DNA of 64,000 nucleotides from Modestobacter roseus (GCF_007994135.1 NZ_VLKF01000001.1:3472001-3536000), one strand, 5' to 3'. Positions 1-8,659 are shown, numbered from the stretch's first letter. Notes: a model not told the origin generated them from the sequence alone. A program made the numbers and translations.

Positions 1-177
1 GCCGAAGTAGCGGTCCCCGACGACGCCGAGCCCGGCCCGCACCTCGATCCGGTCCACCCGCTCCACCGGCCGCGCGGCCACGGCGTCGTCCGGCCGCCCG
101 TCGTACCGGTGCTCCGGCGAGGCGAGCAGCCCGACGACCTCGACGTCGTACCGGTACGGCAGGTCGTCGGTCTCCAC
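1..177 (-). CDS. MOSC-domain protein, N-terminal fragment cut by the window edge
   Basis: Only the first 59 codons are present and the gene runs off the left edge. The segment GLGVVGDRYFG matches the GxxGDRHxG-type motif near the start of MOSC domains, the sulfur-carrier domain of Moco sulfurases and of YiiM/mARC-like proteins. I chose the GTG at 177-175 because it opens the frame containing this motif; the nearby ATG (185-183) is in another frame. Its preference for molybdenum-linked chemistry fits the many molybdenum genes in the window, but no substrate can be inferred from this fragment. Confidence 0.65.
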   Translation of the reverse strand, partial: METDDLPYRYDVEVVGLLASPEHRYDGRPDDAVAARPVERVDRIEVRAGLGVVGDRYFG

Positions 178-249
178 GCCGCCATCCTGCCCGCTGCCCC
201 GGGCGGTTCGCGGCCGGTTCGGGACCGCCGGGCCACGCCGGGGCGACCC

Positions 250-255
250 TAGGGT
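250..255 (+). promoter_or_regulatory. Probable -10 element of a leaderless transcript
   Basis: TAGGGT lies 6 bases before the ATG at 262. This is the spacing expected when transcription starts at the A of the start codon. No Shine-Dalgarno sequence precedes the ATG. I did not find a convincing -35 box. Confidence 0.4.
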
Positions 256-261
256 GGGCGC

Positions 262-1188
262 ATGGGCGTCCACGAGGCGGTGCGGCGGTTCGGCCGGATC
301 TCGGCCGACCGCGGGCTCCGCGTCCACGGCCTGGTCGTGCACCAGCGGGGGGCGGCGGCTGTCGACGAGCACTGGGACCTCGATCTGCGCCGGGACGTCT
401 TCTCCGCGTCGAAGACGGTCACCGCGCTGGCGGTGGGTCTCGCCGAGGCGGAGGGCCTGCTCAGCCGGGACGACCCTGTCCTGCGCCACCTGCCGCAGCT
501 CGCCGCTCGGGCAGCTCCCGGCGTCGAGCTGGTGACCGTGGACTCGCTGCTGCGGATGACGTCGGGCCTGACCTGGCGTTGGGCGGCTCCCGATGCCGAT
601 CACCCCGGCGATCCCGCCGTCGACGTCCTGGCCGGCCGCCCCGTCGCGACGCCCGGATCGGTGTTCCGGTACCGCGGGGGGAGCACCTACCTGCTCAGCC
701 GCGTGATCCACGCGTGCTCCGGCGTGGACCTGCGGGACTTCCTGGTGCCGCGGCTGTTCACCCCGCTGGGCATCGCGAACCCCCAGTGGCACCGGTGCCC
801 GTTGGGACACTCCCTCGGCGCGGTCGGACTGTGCCTGCGCACCTCCGAGCTCGCCGCGTTCGGTCGGCTGCTGCTGGACTCGGGCCGGTGGCACGACCAC
901 CAGCTGGTGCCCCCGGACTTCGTCAGCGCGTTGACCAGCGACCCGGTCGACACCGACGGGCACGTGGCAACCGGCGCCCCCGGCCCGCACCCGGACAACG
1001 CCCGCTATGGCCGGGGCGTGTGGTTGTGCGCCCGGGACGACGCCTGGCGGATGGACGGCATCCACGGCCAGGTGAGCGTCGTGCTGCCCCGACACGACGC
1101 CTGCGTCACCGTGACGGCCGGGTACCCCGGGCCCACCAGCGACGTCCTCGACGCACTGTGGTCGGTGGTCGTCCCGGCGCTCGGCTGA
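262..1188 (+). CDS. Serine hydrolase of the class C beta-lactamase / penicillin-binding family
   Basis: 308 residues, the size of a stand-alone beta-lactamase-fold hydrolase. SASK (about residue 49) gives the SxxK nucleophile motif. The second motif, usually YxN, is YRG in the FRYRGGSTYLLS segment, and HGQ late in the protein matches the third HxG/KTG position. No signal peptide is visible, so it is probably cytoplasmic. Members act as esterases, D-aminopeptidases or beta-lactamases, and the sequence does not say which. It converges on the NmrA-like gene, with a hairpin between them. The missing Asn of the second motif makes a classical beta-lactamase role unlikely. Confidence 0.8.
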   Translation: MGVHEAVRRFGRISADRGLRVHGLVVHQRGAAAVDEHWDLDLRRDVFSASKTVTALAVGLAEAEGLLSRDDPVLRHLPQLAARAAPGVELVTVDSLLRMTSGLTWRWAAPDADHPGDPAVDVLAGRPVATPGSVFRYRGGSTYLLSRVIHACSGVDLRDFLVPRLFTPLGIANPQWHRCPLGHSLGAVGLCLRTSELAAFGRLLLDSGRWHDHQLVPPDFVSALTSDPVDTDGHVATGAPGPHPDNARYGRGVWLCARDDAWRMDGIHGQVSVVLPRHDACVTVTAGYPGPTSDVLDALWSVVVPALG

Positions 1189-1213
1189 CCGGACCGTCCG
1201 GGCGGTGGTCCGG
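1189..1213. terminator. Hairpin between convergent genes
   Basis: CCGGACC (1189-1195) pairs with GGTCCGG (1207-1213) across an 11-base loop, immediately after the stop of the serine hydrolase and just before the stop of the opposing gene. There is no T-run, so it is at best a GC-type or Rho-assisted terminator. Confidence 0.35.
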
Positions 1214-1220
1214 GCCGGCG

Positions 1221-2084
1221 TCACCCCGCGGAGGCCAGCCCCGCCAGCACGTCCCGCAGCGGCGTCGCCGGGCGCCCGAGCAGCTCGGCGAGCAGCGGCC
1301 CGGTGGCGGCGAACTCCCCGCGCCGGGACGCGGCGAACATGCCCAGCAGCATCCGCGCCTGCCCCTCGGGCACACCGTGGCCGATCAGCCCCGCCGCCCA
1401 CTCCTCGTCGTCGACGACCACCCGCCGCACCGGCCGGCCGGTCAGCTCGGTGAGGAGGGCGGCCACGTCGGCGAGGTCGAGGGCGGCCGGACCGGTCAGC
1501 GGCGGGGTCGGGCCGTCGAACCGGCCCGGGTCGGCCAGCAGGACGGCGGCCGCCTCGGCGAGGTCACCGTGCGTCGTCCAGGAGACCGGCCCGTCGGCCG
1601 GGGCGACGAGCTCACCGGTCTGCAGCGCCGGGCCGAGCAGCAGCGGGACGGTGCTCGCGTAGAAGCCGTTGTGCAGGGCGGTGAACGGCACCTCGGCGCC
1701 GGCCGCGTACGTCTCGGTCGCCGCGTGGTCGAGCATCGGCCCGAACAGCGAGTCGGCCGCGGCCGCCTGGTGGCTGGTGTAGACGACCCGCCCGGCTCCC
1801 GCCGCACGGGCCGCGTCGACCGCGGCGGCGTGCTGGGTGACGGCATCGGTTCCGGTCGAGTCCACCGAGACGACGAACACCTGGGTGGCGCCGGCGAAGG
1901 CGTCGGCGAGGGACGCGGGGTCGGCGAAGTCGCCGCGCCGCACGCGCACGCCGCGGTGGGCGAGGTCGGTGGCGCGCTGCGGGTCGCGGACGCTCACCCC
2001 GACCTGGTCGGCGGGCACCCGCTGCAGCAGGTGCTCGACGACCTGGGACCCGAGCTGGCCGGTGGCACCGGTGATGACGATCAT
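1221..2084 (-). CDS. NmrA-like NAD(P)H-binding oxidoreductase (quinone oxidoreductase 2 type)
   Basis: 287 residues. The N-terminus carries the Rossmann motif TGATGQLGSQVVEHLL, and the overall size matches NmrA/QOR2-type atypical short-chain dehydrogenases (E. coli YtfG group), which reduce quinones or sense the NADP state. No classical YxxxK catalytic pair stands out, as is usual for this group. A good ribosome site (AAGGAG) lies 8 bases before the ATG. It is divergent from a TetR gene and a direct repeat sits just upstream of its ribosome site, so repression by that TetR protein is likely. This is the usual arrangement for a detoxification reductase paired with its sensor. Confidence 0.85.
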   Translation of the reverse strand: MIVITGATGQLGSQVVEHLLQRVPADQVGVSVRDPQRATDLAHRGVRVRRGDFADPASLADAFAGATQVFVVSVDSTGTDAVTQHAAAVDAARAAGAGRVVYTSHQAAAADSLFGPMLDHAATETYAAGAEVPFTALHNGFYASTVPLLLGPALQTGELVAPADGPVSWTTHGDLAEAAAVLLADPGRFDGPTPPLTGPAALDLADVAALLTELTGRPVRRVVVDDEEWAAGLIGHGVPEGQARMLLGMFAASRRGEFAATGPLLAELLGRPATPLRDVLAGLASAG

Positions 2085-2097
2085 TGATCTGCTCCTT

Positions 2098-2168
2098 GCG
2101 TTATCGGTGGAAACATCAGCACGCTAACAGCCCGCTTCCGTCGATATCAAGAGGGCGTTATCGTTGGT
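2098..2168. promoter_or_regulatory. Divergent promoter region with paired direct repeats (candidate TetR operators)
   Basis: GCGTTATCGNTGG occurs twice, at 2098-2110 and 2156-2168. One copy touches the ribosome site of the reductase gene and the other ends 2 bases before the ATG of the TetR gene. An inverted repeat CGATA-N12-TATCG ends within the second copy. Both divergent starts are therefore flanked by the same 13-mer, as expected for an autoregulating repressor. Confidence 0.5.
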
Positions 2169-2170
2169 CC

Positions 2171-2863
2171 ATGACGCAACCGGGGCGGGACGCGACGCGG
2201 TCGGCGCTGGTGGAGGTCGCCGCGGCGCTGCTGCGTGACGCCGGGCCGGCCGCGGTCACCACGCGGGCCGTCGCCCAGGCCGCCGGCGTGCAGCCGCCGA
2301 CGATCTACCGGCTCTTCGGCGACAAGGACGGGCTGCTCGACGCGGTCGCCGAGCAGGTGTTCGCCACCTGGGTCGCCGGCAAGCGGCTGGCGACCGAGAC
2401 CGACGACCCGGTGGCCGACCTGCGCGCGGGCTGGGACGGCCAGATCGCCTTCGGCCTGGCCAACCCCGGGCTCTACGGGCTGCTCAACGAGCCGGGCCGG
2501 GCCACCCGTTCACCGGCGACGCTGGCCGGGATCGACGTGCTGCGCGCCCGGGTGCACCGGATCGCGGCGGCGGGCCGGCTGCGGGTCTCCGAGCGGCGGG
2601 CCGTGGAGATGGTGCACGCCGCCGGCACGGGTGCCGTGCTCGCGCTGCTCACCCAGCCCCCCGCCGATCGGGACCTCGGTCTCGCCGACGCCATGTGGGC
2701 GGCCCTGGCCGCGGCCGTCCTGACCGATGAGCCGCCGGCTGCGGCGGGCGACACCACGGCAGCCGCGGTCGCCTTCCGCACGGTCGCGCCCGACCTGCCC
2801 GGCCTCACCCCGGCCGAGCGGGCCCTGCTCAGCGAGTGGCTGGACCGCGCGATCGAGGGGTGA
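2171..2863 (+). CDS. TetR/AcrR family transcriptional regulator
   Basis: 230 residues. An N-terminal TetR helix-turn-helix (residues about 12-58) contains the family-typical TTRAVAQAAGVQPPTIYRLF segment. The rest is a helical ligand-binding domain ending in a WLD segment. I chose the ATG at 2171; an upstream in-frame extension would run through the repeat region. No Shine-Dalgarno site precedes it. It is divergent from the NmrA-like reductase and probably represses both genes through the repeats at 2098-2168. The ligand is unknown. Its stop lies 2 bases from the stop of the opposing xdhC-like gene. Confidence 0.9.
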   Translation: MTQPGRDATRSALVEVAAALLRDAGPAAVTTRAVAQAAGVQPPTIYRLFGDKDGLLDAVAEQVFATWVAGKRLATETDDPVADLRAGWDGQIAFGLANPGLYGLLNEPGRATRSPATLAGIDVLRARVHRIAAAGRLRVSERRAVEMVHAAGTGAVLALLTQPPADRDLGLADAMWAALAAAVLTDEPPAAAGDTTAAAVAFRTVAPDLPGLTPAERALLSEWLDRAIEG

Positions 2864-2865
2864 GG

Positions 2866-3987
2866 TCAGCGCTCCGCGGTGCGGTGGATCGGGCCGGCCA
2901 CCTCGGCCAGCCGCTCCCCCGTGCCACCCCAGCGACCGGAGATGATCTCCGCGGCGATCGAGATGGCGGTCTCCTCCGGCGTGCGGGCGCCCAGGTCCAG
3001 CCCGATCGGCGAGGCCAGCCGGCCCAGCTCGGCGTCGGTCAGCCCTGCGTCGGACAGCCGCGCGAGTCGTTCGGCGTGCGTCCGTCGCGATCCCATCGCG
3101 CCGACGTAGGCCACCGGCAGCCGCAGCGCGACCTCCAGCAGCGGGACGTCGAACTTCGGGTCGTGGGTGAGCACGCAGAGCACGGTGCGCTCGTCGATCC
3201 GGCCGGCGTCCACCTCGGCCTGCAGGTACCGGTGCGGCCACTCGACCACCACCTCGTCGGCGTCGGGGAAGCGGCGGGCGGTGGCGAAGACCGGCCGGGC
3301 GTCGCAGACGGTGACCCGGTAGCCGAGGAACGCCCCGACCCGGGCGACGGCGGCGGCGAAGTCGATCGCGCCGAACACGACCATCCGGGCCGGCGGGGCG
3401 AAGGAGGAGACGAACAGCGTCAGCTCGTCGCCGCGCCGCTCGCCGTCGTGGCCGTAGGTGAGCGTCGCCGTGCGCCCGGCGGCGAGCAGCCCGCGGGCGT
3501 CGTCGGCGACGGCGTCGTCCAGCCGCTGGAGGCCGAGGGTGCCCGACGCCCGGTCGGGCCAGAGCACCAGCCGCTTCCCCAGCCGGTCGTCGGGCCCCGA
3601 GATGCAGGTGACGACGGCGACCGGCTCGTGCGCGCCCACCGACGCGGCGACGGCACCGAGCTCGGGGAAGGACTCCCGGGAGACCGACTCCACGTACACG
3701 TCGAGGACCCCGCCGCAGGTCAGGCCGACGGCGAAGGCGTCGTCGTCGCTCACGCCGTACCGCTGCAGCGACGGCGTCCCGGTCGCGACGGCGTCCCGGG
3801 CCTCCTCGTAGACCGCGCCCTCGACGCAGCCGCCGGAGACGCTGCCCACCGCCGTCCCGTCCGGGCCGACCAGCATCGCTGCCCCGGGCGGGCGGGGCGC
3901 GGACCGCCAGGTGCCCACCACCGTGCCCACGCCGACCGTCTCCCCGGCCTGCCACCACCCGACCAGGTCCTCAAGAACTTCGCGCAT
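2866..3987 (-). CDS. XdhC/CoxF family molybdenum-enzyme maturation protein
   Basis: 373 residues. The N-terminal XdhC domain has the hallmark SGGCVE motif (around residues 48-56). A C-terminal Rossmann-like domain follows (MVVFGAIDFAAAVARVGAFL, then a GYRVTVCDARP segment). The family binds the molybdenum cofactor, supports its sulfuration and inserts it into xanthine-dehydrogenase/CO-dehydrogenase-type enzymes. A strong AGGAGG site lies just before the ATG. It is the last gene of a same-strand run AAA ATPase, VWA protein, XdhC, the order of coxD-coxE-coxF in CO oxidisers. No large hydroxylase subunit lies in the window, so the client enzyme is elsewhere. Confidence 0.88.
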   Translation of the reverse strand: MREVLEDLVGWWQAGETVGVGTVVGTWRSAPRPPGAAMLVGPDGTAVGSVSGGCVEGAVYEEARDAVATGTPSLQRYGVSDDDAFAVGLTCGGVLDVYVESVSRESFPELGAVAASVGAHEPVAVVTCISGPDDRLGKRLVLWPDRASGTLGLQRLDDAVADDARGLLAAGRTATLTYGHDGERRGDELTLFVSSFAPPARMVVFGAIDFAAAVARVGAFLGYRVTVCDARPVFATARRFPDADEVVVEWPHRYLQAEVDAGRIDERTVLCVLTHDPKFDVPLLEVALRLPVAYVGAMGSRRTHAERLARLSDAGLTDAELGRLASPIGLDLGARTPEETAISIAAEIISGRWGGTGERLAEVAGPIHRTAER

Positions 3988-4061
3988 CTGCGTCCTCCTG
4001 TCTTTCGGCCTCGGTCGGAGGCTCGCCGCGAGCCTGCGAGTGGTGAGTGGACCGGGGTCCT

Positions 4062-5171
4062 TCAGGCATGTGTGATCACCCCTGCCAGCTCCTCGAACGC
4101 GGCCAGGCTGTGCCCGGCGACGAAGTGGTCGACCGACGGCAGCGCCGCCACCATCCCGCCGGTCAGCGGCTCGTAGCCGGACCGGCCCTTGTGCGGGTTC
4201 ACCCAGACGACGGCGTGCGCGAGCCGGTGCAGCCGGGCCATCTGCTCGCCCAGCAGCTCCGCTCCCCCGCGCTCCCACCCGTCGCTGCACACCACGACGA
4301 CGGCGCCCCGGGCGGTGCCGCGCTGACCCCAGCGGTCCAGGAACGCCTTGAGCACCTCGCCGATCCGGGTGCCGCCGGACCAGTCCGGGATCGCCGCACC
4401 CCCGGCGGCCAGCGCCCGGTCCGGGTCACGCAACCGCAGTTCCCGGGTGACCCGGGTCAGCCGGGTGCCGATGGTGAACACCTCGGTCGACGCCGGCCGG
4501 GCCCGGACGGCGGCGTGCGCGAACCGCAGCAGGGCGTCCGCGTAGGGGCTCATCGAGCCGGAGACGTCGACCAGCAGCACCACCCGGCGCGGGCGGGGCC
4601 GGGCCCGGTGGTGCGCCAGCCGGCGCACCTCCCCGCCGTCCCGCAGCGCGGCGCGGACGGTGCGGCCGGCGTCGACGGCGCCGTGCGGGGAGGGTGCCCG
4701 CCGCCGCGACCGGCGCATCGGGGTGGCCGGGGCGAGCAGGGCGAACAGCCGGCGCAGCTCGACGCGCTCGGCGACGGTGAGCTCGGCGACGTCCCGGTGC
4801 CGCAGCACCTCCGCGCCGCTGGCCTTCGTCGCCAGGTCCGACGGTTCCTCGCCGGCGTCCCCGGTGCCGCCGCCGGTGAGCGGCGCGACCGTCGCGAGCC
4901 GGGCCGGTTCGTCCCCGCCCCGGGGACGACCGCGCGGCACCTGCCCGGAGAACCAGGCGGCGAAGGCCGCGTCGTAGCGGTCGAGGTCGTCGGGGCTGCC
5001 GCAGAGGGTCAGCCGGCCGGCCCAGTAGACGGCGGTGGCGTCGAGGACGTCGAGGTGCGCGACGGCGGCGAGCATGGCCTCGACCCGGTCGGGCGAGGCG
5101 GCGACCCCGGCGTTCCGCAGCGTGCGGGCGAAGCCCAGCACCGTCGAGACGACGTCCCGGGTGTCAGGCAC
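4062..5171 (-). CDS. coxE: VWA-domain CoxE-like protein
   Basis: 369 residues. The C-terminal half carries a von Willebrand A fold with a MIDAS motif DVSGSMS (around residue 203), and the N-terminal half is typical of CoxE proteins. CoxE works with the AAA+ protein CoxD in reshaping and maturing the active site of Mo-hydroxylases such as CO dehydrogenase. The start is GTG, overlapping the end of the AAA gene by 8 bases, which indicates translational coupling. The xdhC-like gene follows after 74 bases. VWA/MoxR pairs also serve other metalloenzymes, so the cox name rests on the trio rather than on this protein alone. Confidence 0.8.
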   Translation of the reverse strand: MPDTRDVVSTVLGFARTLRNAGVAASPDRVEAMLAAVAHLDVLDATAVYWAGRLTLCGSPDDLDRYDAAFAAWFSGQVPRGRPRGGDEPARLATVAPLTGGGTGDAGEEPSDLATKASGAEVLRHRDVAELTVAERVELRRLFALLAPATPMRRSRRRAPSPHGAVDAGRTVRAALRDGGEVRRLAHHRARPRPRRVVLLVDVSGSMSPYADALLRFAHAAVRARPASTEVFTIGTRLTRVTRELRLRDPDRALAAGGAAIPDWSGGTRIGEVLKAFLDRWGQRGTARGAVVVVCSDGWERGGAELLGEQMARLHRLAHAVVWVNPHKGRSGYEPLTGGMVAALPSVDHFVAGHSLAAFEELAGVITHA

Positions 5172-6054
5172 CGAACAACGCCCCCCGGGCCAGGGAGCGC
5201 ACCCGCTCGCCGTCCTCCCGGTACTTGAGCACCGCGCCGAGGGTGCGGGCCGCGGTGTCCGGGTCGAGCTCGCGGCAGCCCAGGGCGTGCAGCGCGCTCG
5301 CCCAGTCCATCGCCTCGGCGACCCCGGGCGGCTTGAGCAGGTCCAGCTCGCGCAGCCGGCCCGTGGCCCGGGCCACCTGACGGGCCAGCTCGTCGGTCAC
5401 CTCGGGCAGCCGGCGGCGCAGGATCGCCACCTCGCGGTCGAAGTCCGGGTGCTCCAGCCAGTGGTAGAGGCAGCGGCGCTTGAGCGCGTCGTGCACCTCG
5501 CGGGTGCGGTTGGAGGTGAGCACGACGAGCGGCGGGGTCTCGGCCCGGATCGTGCCCAGCTCGGGGACGGAGATGGTGAAGTCGCTGAGCACCTCGAGCA
5601 GGAACGCCTCGAACTCGTCGTCGGCCCGGTCGACCTCGTCGACCAGCAGCACCGACGGGGAGTCCTCCAGCGCCTGCAGCAGCGGGCGCGCCAGCAGGAA
5701 GCGCCGGTCGTAGAGCCCGGCCTCCAGCTGCTCGGTGTCGCCGGTGGCGTGCGCGGCCTCGGCGGCGCGCAGGTGCAGCAGCTGGCGGCCGAAGTCCCAG
5801 TCGTAGAGGGCGTGGCTGGCCTCCAGCCCCTCGTAGCACTGCAGCCGGTACAGCGGCCGGCCGGTGACCTCGGCCAGCGCCCGGGCCAGCGCGGTCTTGC
5901 CGACGCCGGCCTCCCCCTCCAGGAACAGCGGGCGGTGCATGACCAGCGCCAGGTACGCCGCCGTCGCCAGACCCTCGTCCGGCAGGTAGTCGGTCGACTC
6001 CAGGGCGTCGGCGAGCTGAGCGGGGTCCGTGGGCTGCGTCACCTGACGCAGCAT
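5164..6054 (-). CDS. coxD: MoxR-type AAA+ ATPase, CoxD-like
   Basis: 296 residues. Walker A is GEAGVGKTA (about residues 47-55), Walker B is LLVDEVD, sensor 1 is the SNRTRE segment, and a C-terminal lid follows. This is the MoxR/CoxD branch of AAA+ chaperones that pair with VWA proteins. It overlaps the coxE-like gene. The start is uncertain: ATG at 6054 or GTG at 6042 are both possible. A small acidic protein gene ends 25 bases upstream on the same strand and may head the operon. Confidence 0.82.
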   Translation of the reverse strand: MLRQVTQPTDPAQLADALESTDYLPDEGLATAAYLALVMHRPLFLEGEAGVGKTALARALAEVTGRPLYRLQCYEGLEASHALYDWDFGRQLLHLRAAEAAHATGDTEQLEAGLYDRRFLLARPLLQALEDSPSVLLVDEVDRADDEFEAFLLEVLSDFTISVPELGTIRAETPPLVVLTSNRTREVHDALKRRCLYHWLEHPDFDREVAILRRRLPEVTDELARQVARATGRLRELDLLKPPGVAEAMDWASALHALGCRELDPDTAARTLGAVLKYREDGERVRSLARGALFGA

Positions 6055-6079
6055 CCCACCGCCGGGCCGGCGCGGTCGG

Positions 6080-6361
6080 TCAGTCTTCCGCCATCGCGGG
6101 CAGGTAGTCGTCGTAACTGGCGATGACGTCCTCCAGCTCGACGACGTCGGGGAAGTCGGCGACGTCCTGGTGCGTGCGCAGGAACCGCACGGTGCGCCGC
6201 ACGACGTCCTCCTCGTCGTCGGCGCCCAGCCGGTCCAGCGCCTCGGAGCTGAGCCGGAACCAGGTGGTCACGTCCTCGGCCTCGGTGGGCTGCACCACCA
6301 CGTACTCGCCCTCGCCCTGGGCCTGGATCTCGATGTCGTCGTCCCGCACGTCGTCAGCCAC
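6080..6361 (-). CDS. Small acidic protein of unknown function
   Basis: 93 residues and very rich in Asp and Glu, particularly at both ends. I do not recognise a named family. The middle (TTWFRLSSEALDRLGADDEE) looks like a compact helical domain. There are no membrane segments, cysteines or signal peptide. Its stop is 25 bases from the AAA gene on the same strand, so co-transcription with the maturation trio is possible. Consistent GC-rich third codon positions support it being a real gene. Confidence 0.65.
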   Translation of the reverse strand: MADDVRDDDIEIQAQGEGEYVVVQPTEAEDVTTWFRLSSEALDRLGADDEEDVVRRTVRFLRTHQDVADFPDVVELEDVIASYDDYLPAMAED

Positions 6362-6400
6362 GGCGGGAGCCCTACCCGGAGCGGCCCCGGGAAACGCGGG

Positions 6401-7081
6401 TCAGGCGGGCGGACCCCAGGCCCGGTGACACTGGGCCAGGCTCGCCGCGTCCAGCTGGTCGGCGCTGAGCGCGGCGACCGGCAGCGGCGGGCCGCCGGGC
6501 CGCAGCCCGGGCAGCAGCAGGGCCAGATAGCGCCGCCAGATCTGCGGCGCGGTGCCCTCCGCGAGCTCGGCGACGGCGCAGACCATCTGGGTGATCATCT
6601 TGAAGTCACCGGGGGTGAGGTCGGTGCGCAGCTCGCCGGCCGCCTGGGCCCGCTCGACGAGCTCGGTGAGCGGCTCCTCGAGCTTCTCCTTGACCCGCAG
6701 CATGCTCTGCGGGTCGGAGGCGCTCATCAGCACCTCGCGCAGCCCCCGGTTGAAGGCCTGCAGCTCCATCGCCGACTCGAGGCAGCTGACCAGCCCGCGC
6801 CACGGGTCCTCGTCGGCCAGCGCCCTCTCGGCGTTGGCCACCAGCACGTCGATGCACTCCTCGAGCACGGCGGTGGCCAGCTCGAACTTGTTGGCGAAGT
6901 GCCGGTAGGCGGTGCCGACGCCGACGCCGGCCTCGCGGGCCACGTCGTCCAGCGTCGCCTCGAGGCCCCGCTGGGCGAAGACGGTGCGGGCGGCCTCCAG
7001 CAGCAGCTCGCGGTTGCGGGCGGCGTCGCGGCGCAGCGGGCGGGCGGCGGTCTCCGCGGTGGTGCTCATCGTGCTGGTCAC
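6401..7081 (-). CDS. TetR family transcriptional regulator of the adjacent exporter
   Basis: 226 residues from a GTG at 7081, chosen because AGGAGG lies 5 bases upstream; the longer ATG start at 7123 lacks such a site. The TetR DNA-binding domain is clear (LDDVAREAGVGVGTAYRHFA, about residues 40-60), followed by a helical ligand domain. It lies directly downstream of, and on the same strand as, the MFS exporter gene. The two matching dyads upstream of that exporter (8660-8719) are the natural target. Typical ligands of such pairs are lipophilic or aromatic toxicants, but the actual ligand is not predictable. Confidence 0.9.
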   Translation of the reverse strand: MTSTMSTTAETAARPLRRDAARNRELLLEAARTVFAQRGLEATLDDVAREAGVGVGTAYRHFANKFELATAVLEECIDVLVANAERALADEDPWRGLVSCLESAMELQAFNRGLREVLMSASDPQSMLRVKEKLEEPLTELVERAQAAGELRTDLTPGDFKMITQMVCAVAELAEGTAPQIWRRYLALLLPGLRPGGPPLPVAALSADQLDAASLAQCHRAWGPPA

Positions 7082-7155
7082 GGAGTCCTCCTGTCCCGCC
7101 CGCCGCGCCGTCGCGACGGTCATCCCTCACAGGGTGCCACGTCCGGCCCCTGCCG

Positions 7156-8640
7156 CTACAGCGCGACGACCGCCGTGGACTCGTCGATCTCCGGCACCCC
7201 GGGCCGCAGCACGACGGCCGAGAGCACCCCGCCGACGGCGAAGATCGCCGCGGCCCACCAGAACGCGGTCGTGTAGCTGTGCACCGCGGCCTCGGCCAGC
7301 AGGGTCGGCCCACCGGCGTGCCCGCCGATCCAGTCCGCCGCCGCGGTCGCCGCGATGGTGTTCAGCAGCGCCGCACCGATCGAACCGCCCACCTGCTGGG
7401 TCGTGTTGACCATCGCCGAGGCGACGCCCGCGTCGTCCTCGGTGACGCCCAGGGTGCCCAGGCTGAACGACGTGGCGAACACCAGGCCCAGGCCGACGCC
7501 GGTGAGCAGGATCGCCGGCAGCACCGTGGTCGAGTAGTGCGACTGGATGTCGATCCGGGTCAGCACCACCATGCCGGCGGCGGACAGCAGCATGCCGCCG
7601 GGGACCAGGATGCGCGGCGGCACCCGCGGCGCCAGGACCGTGCTGGCCGCACCGGCGGTGACGATCAGCGCGCCGGTCATCGGCAGGAACGCGATCCCGG
7701 CCCGGACCGCGCTGTAGCCGAGCGTCGCCTGCAGGTAGTAGGTGAGGAAGAGGAAGACGCCGAACATGCCGGCCGCGGCCAGCGCCATCGCCAGGTACGC
7801 CCCGCCGCGGTTGCGGTCCAGGACGACGCGCATCGGCAGCAGCGGGTGCCGCACCCGGGTCTCCAGGACGACGAAGGCGGTCAGCAGCAGCGCGGCGGCG
7901 ACGAGCAGCCCGACCGTGACGCCGTCGGACCAGCCGTCGCTCTCCGCTCGGGAGAACCCGTAGACCAGCGCGAACAGCCCGGCGCTGACCAGCAGGGTGC
8001 CGGGGAGGTCGAGCCGGGGCCGGTGCGCCGACGCCCGGTGGGTGATCAGCAGGAACCCGCCGACCAGCGCGGCGATCGCGAAGAAGAGGTTGACGTACAT
8101 CGTCCAGCGCCACGAGGCGTACTCGGTGAGGACGCCACCGAGCAGCAGCCCGATCGAGGCACCGGCGCCGGCGATGCCGCCGTAGATGCCGAAGGCGCGC
8201 CCGCGCTCGCGCGCGGTGACGAAGGTGGTGGCGAGCAGGGAGAGCCCGGCGGGCGCCAGCAGCGCACCGAAGGCGCCCTGGACGGCGCGGGCGGCGACGA
8301 GCATGCCGAAGTCGGTGGCGGCGCCGCCGACGGCGGAGGCGACGGCGAAGCCGCCGAGACCGACCAGGAAGACGGCCTTGCGGCCGAGCAGGTCGGCGAT
8401 CCGGCCGCCGATGAGCAGCAGGCTGCCGAAGGCGAGGGCGTAGGCGGTGATGACCCACTGCCGGTCGGCGTCGCTGAACGCGAGGTCGGCCTGGGCGTAG
8501 GGCAGGGCGATGTTCACGACGGTCGCGTCGAGCACGACCATCAGCTGCGCCACGGCCAGGACGGCGAGCACCCACCAGCGGCGGGCGTGGTCGGGCGGGT
8601 CGTCGACCGTGGTCGATCGGCTCACGAGGGTGTCGGACAC
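7156..8640 (-). CDS. MFS drug:H+ antiporter, DHA2 (EmrB/QacA) family
   Basis: 494 residues, the size of 14-helix DHA2 transporters. The first helix has LMVVLDATVVNIALP, the family's motif D1 (LDxTVVNxALP), and the loop after helix 2 has GRIADLLGRK, motif A. These proteins export drugs, dyes or toxic metabolites using the proton gradient. The GTG start at 8640 is supported by GGAGGAACC immediately upstream. It is followed by its likely TetR regulator and is divergent from an M18 aminopeptidase. Two matching inverted repeats occupy the intergenic region. Confidence 0.92.
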   Translation of the reverse strand: MSDTLVSRSTTVDDPPDHARRWWVLAVLAVAQLMVVLDATVVNIALPYAQADLAFSDADRQWVITAYALAFGSLLLIGGRIADLLGRKAVFLVGLGGFAVASAVGGAATDFGMLVAARAVQGAFGALLAPAGLSLLATTFVTARERGRAFGIYGGIAGAGASIGLLLGGVLTEYASWRWTMYVNLFFAIAALVGGFLLITHRASAHRPRLDLPGTLLVSAGLFALVYGFSRAESDGWSDGVTVGLLVAAALLLTAFVVLETRVRHPLLPMRVVLDRNRGGAYLAMALAAAGMFGVFLFLTYYLQATLGYSAVRAGIAFLPMTGALIVTAGAASTVLAPRVPPRILVPGGMLLSAAGMVVLTRIDIQSHYSTTVLPAILLTGVGLGLVFATSFSLGTLGVTEDDAGVASAMVNTTQQVGGSIGAALLNTIAATAAADWIGGHAGGPTLLAEAAVHSYTTAFWWAAAIFAVGGVLSAVVLRPGVPEIDESTAVVAL

Positions 8641-8659
8641 GGTTCCTCCAGACGACGAT

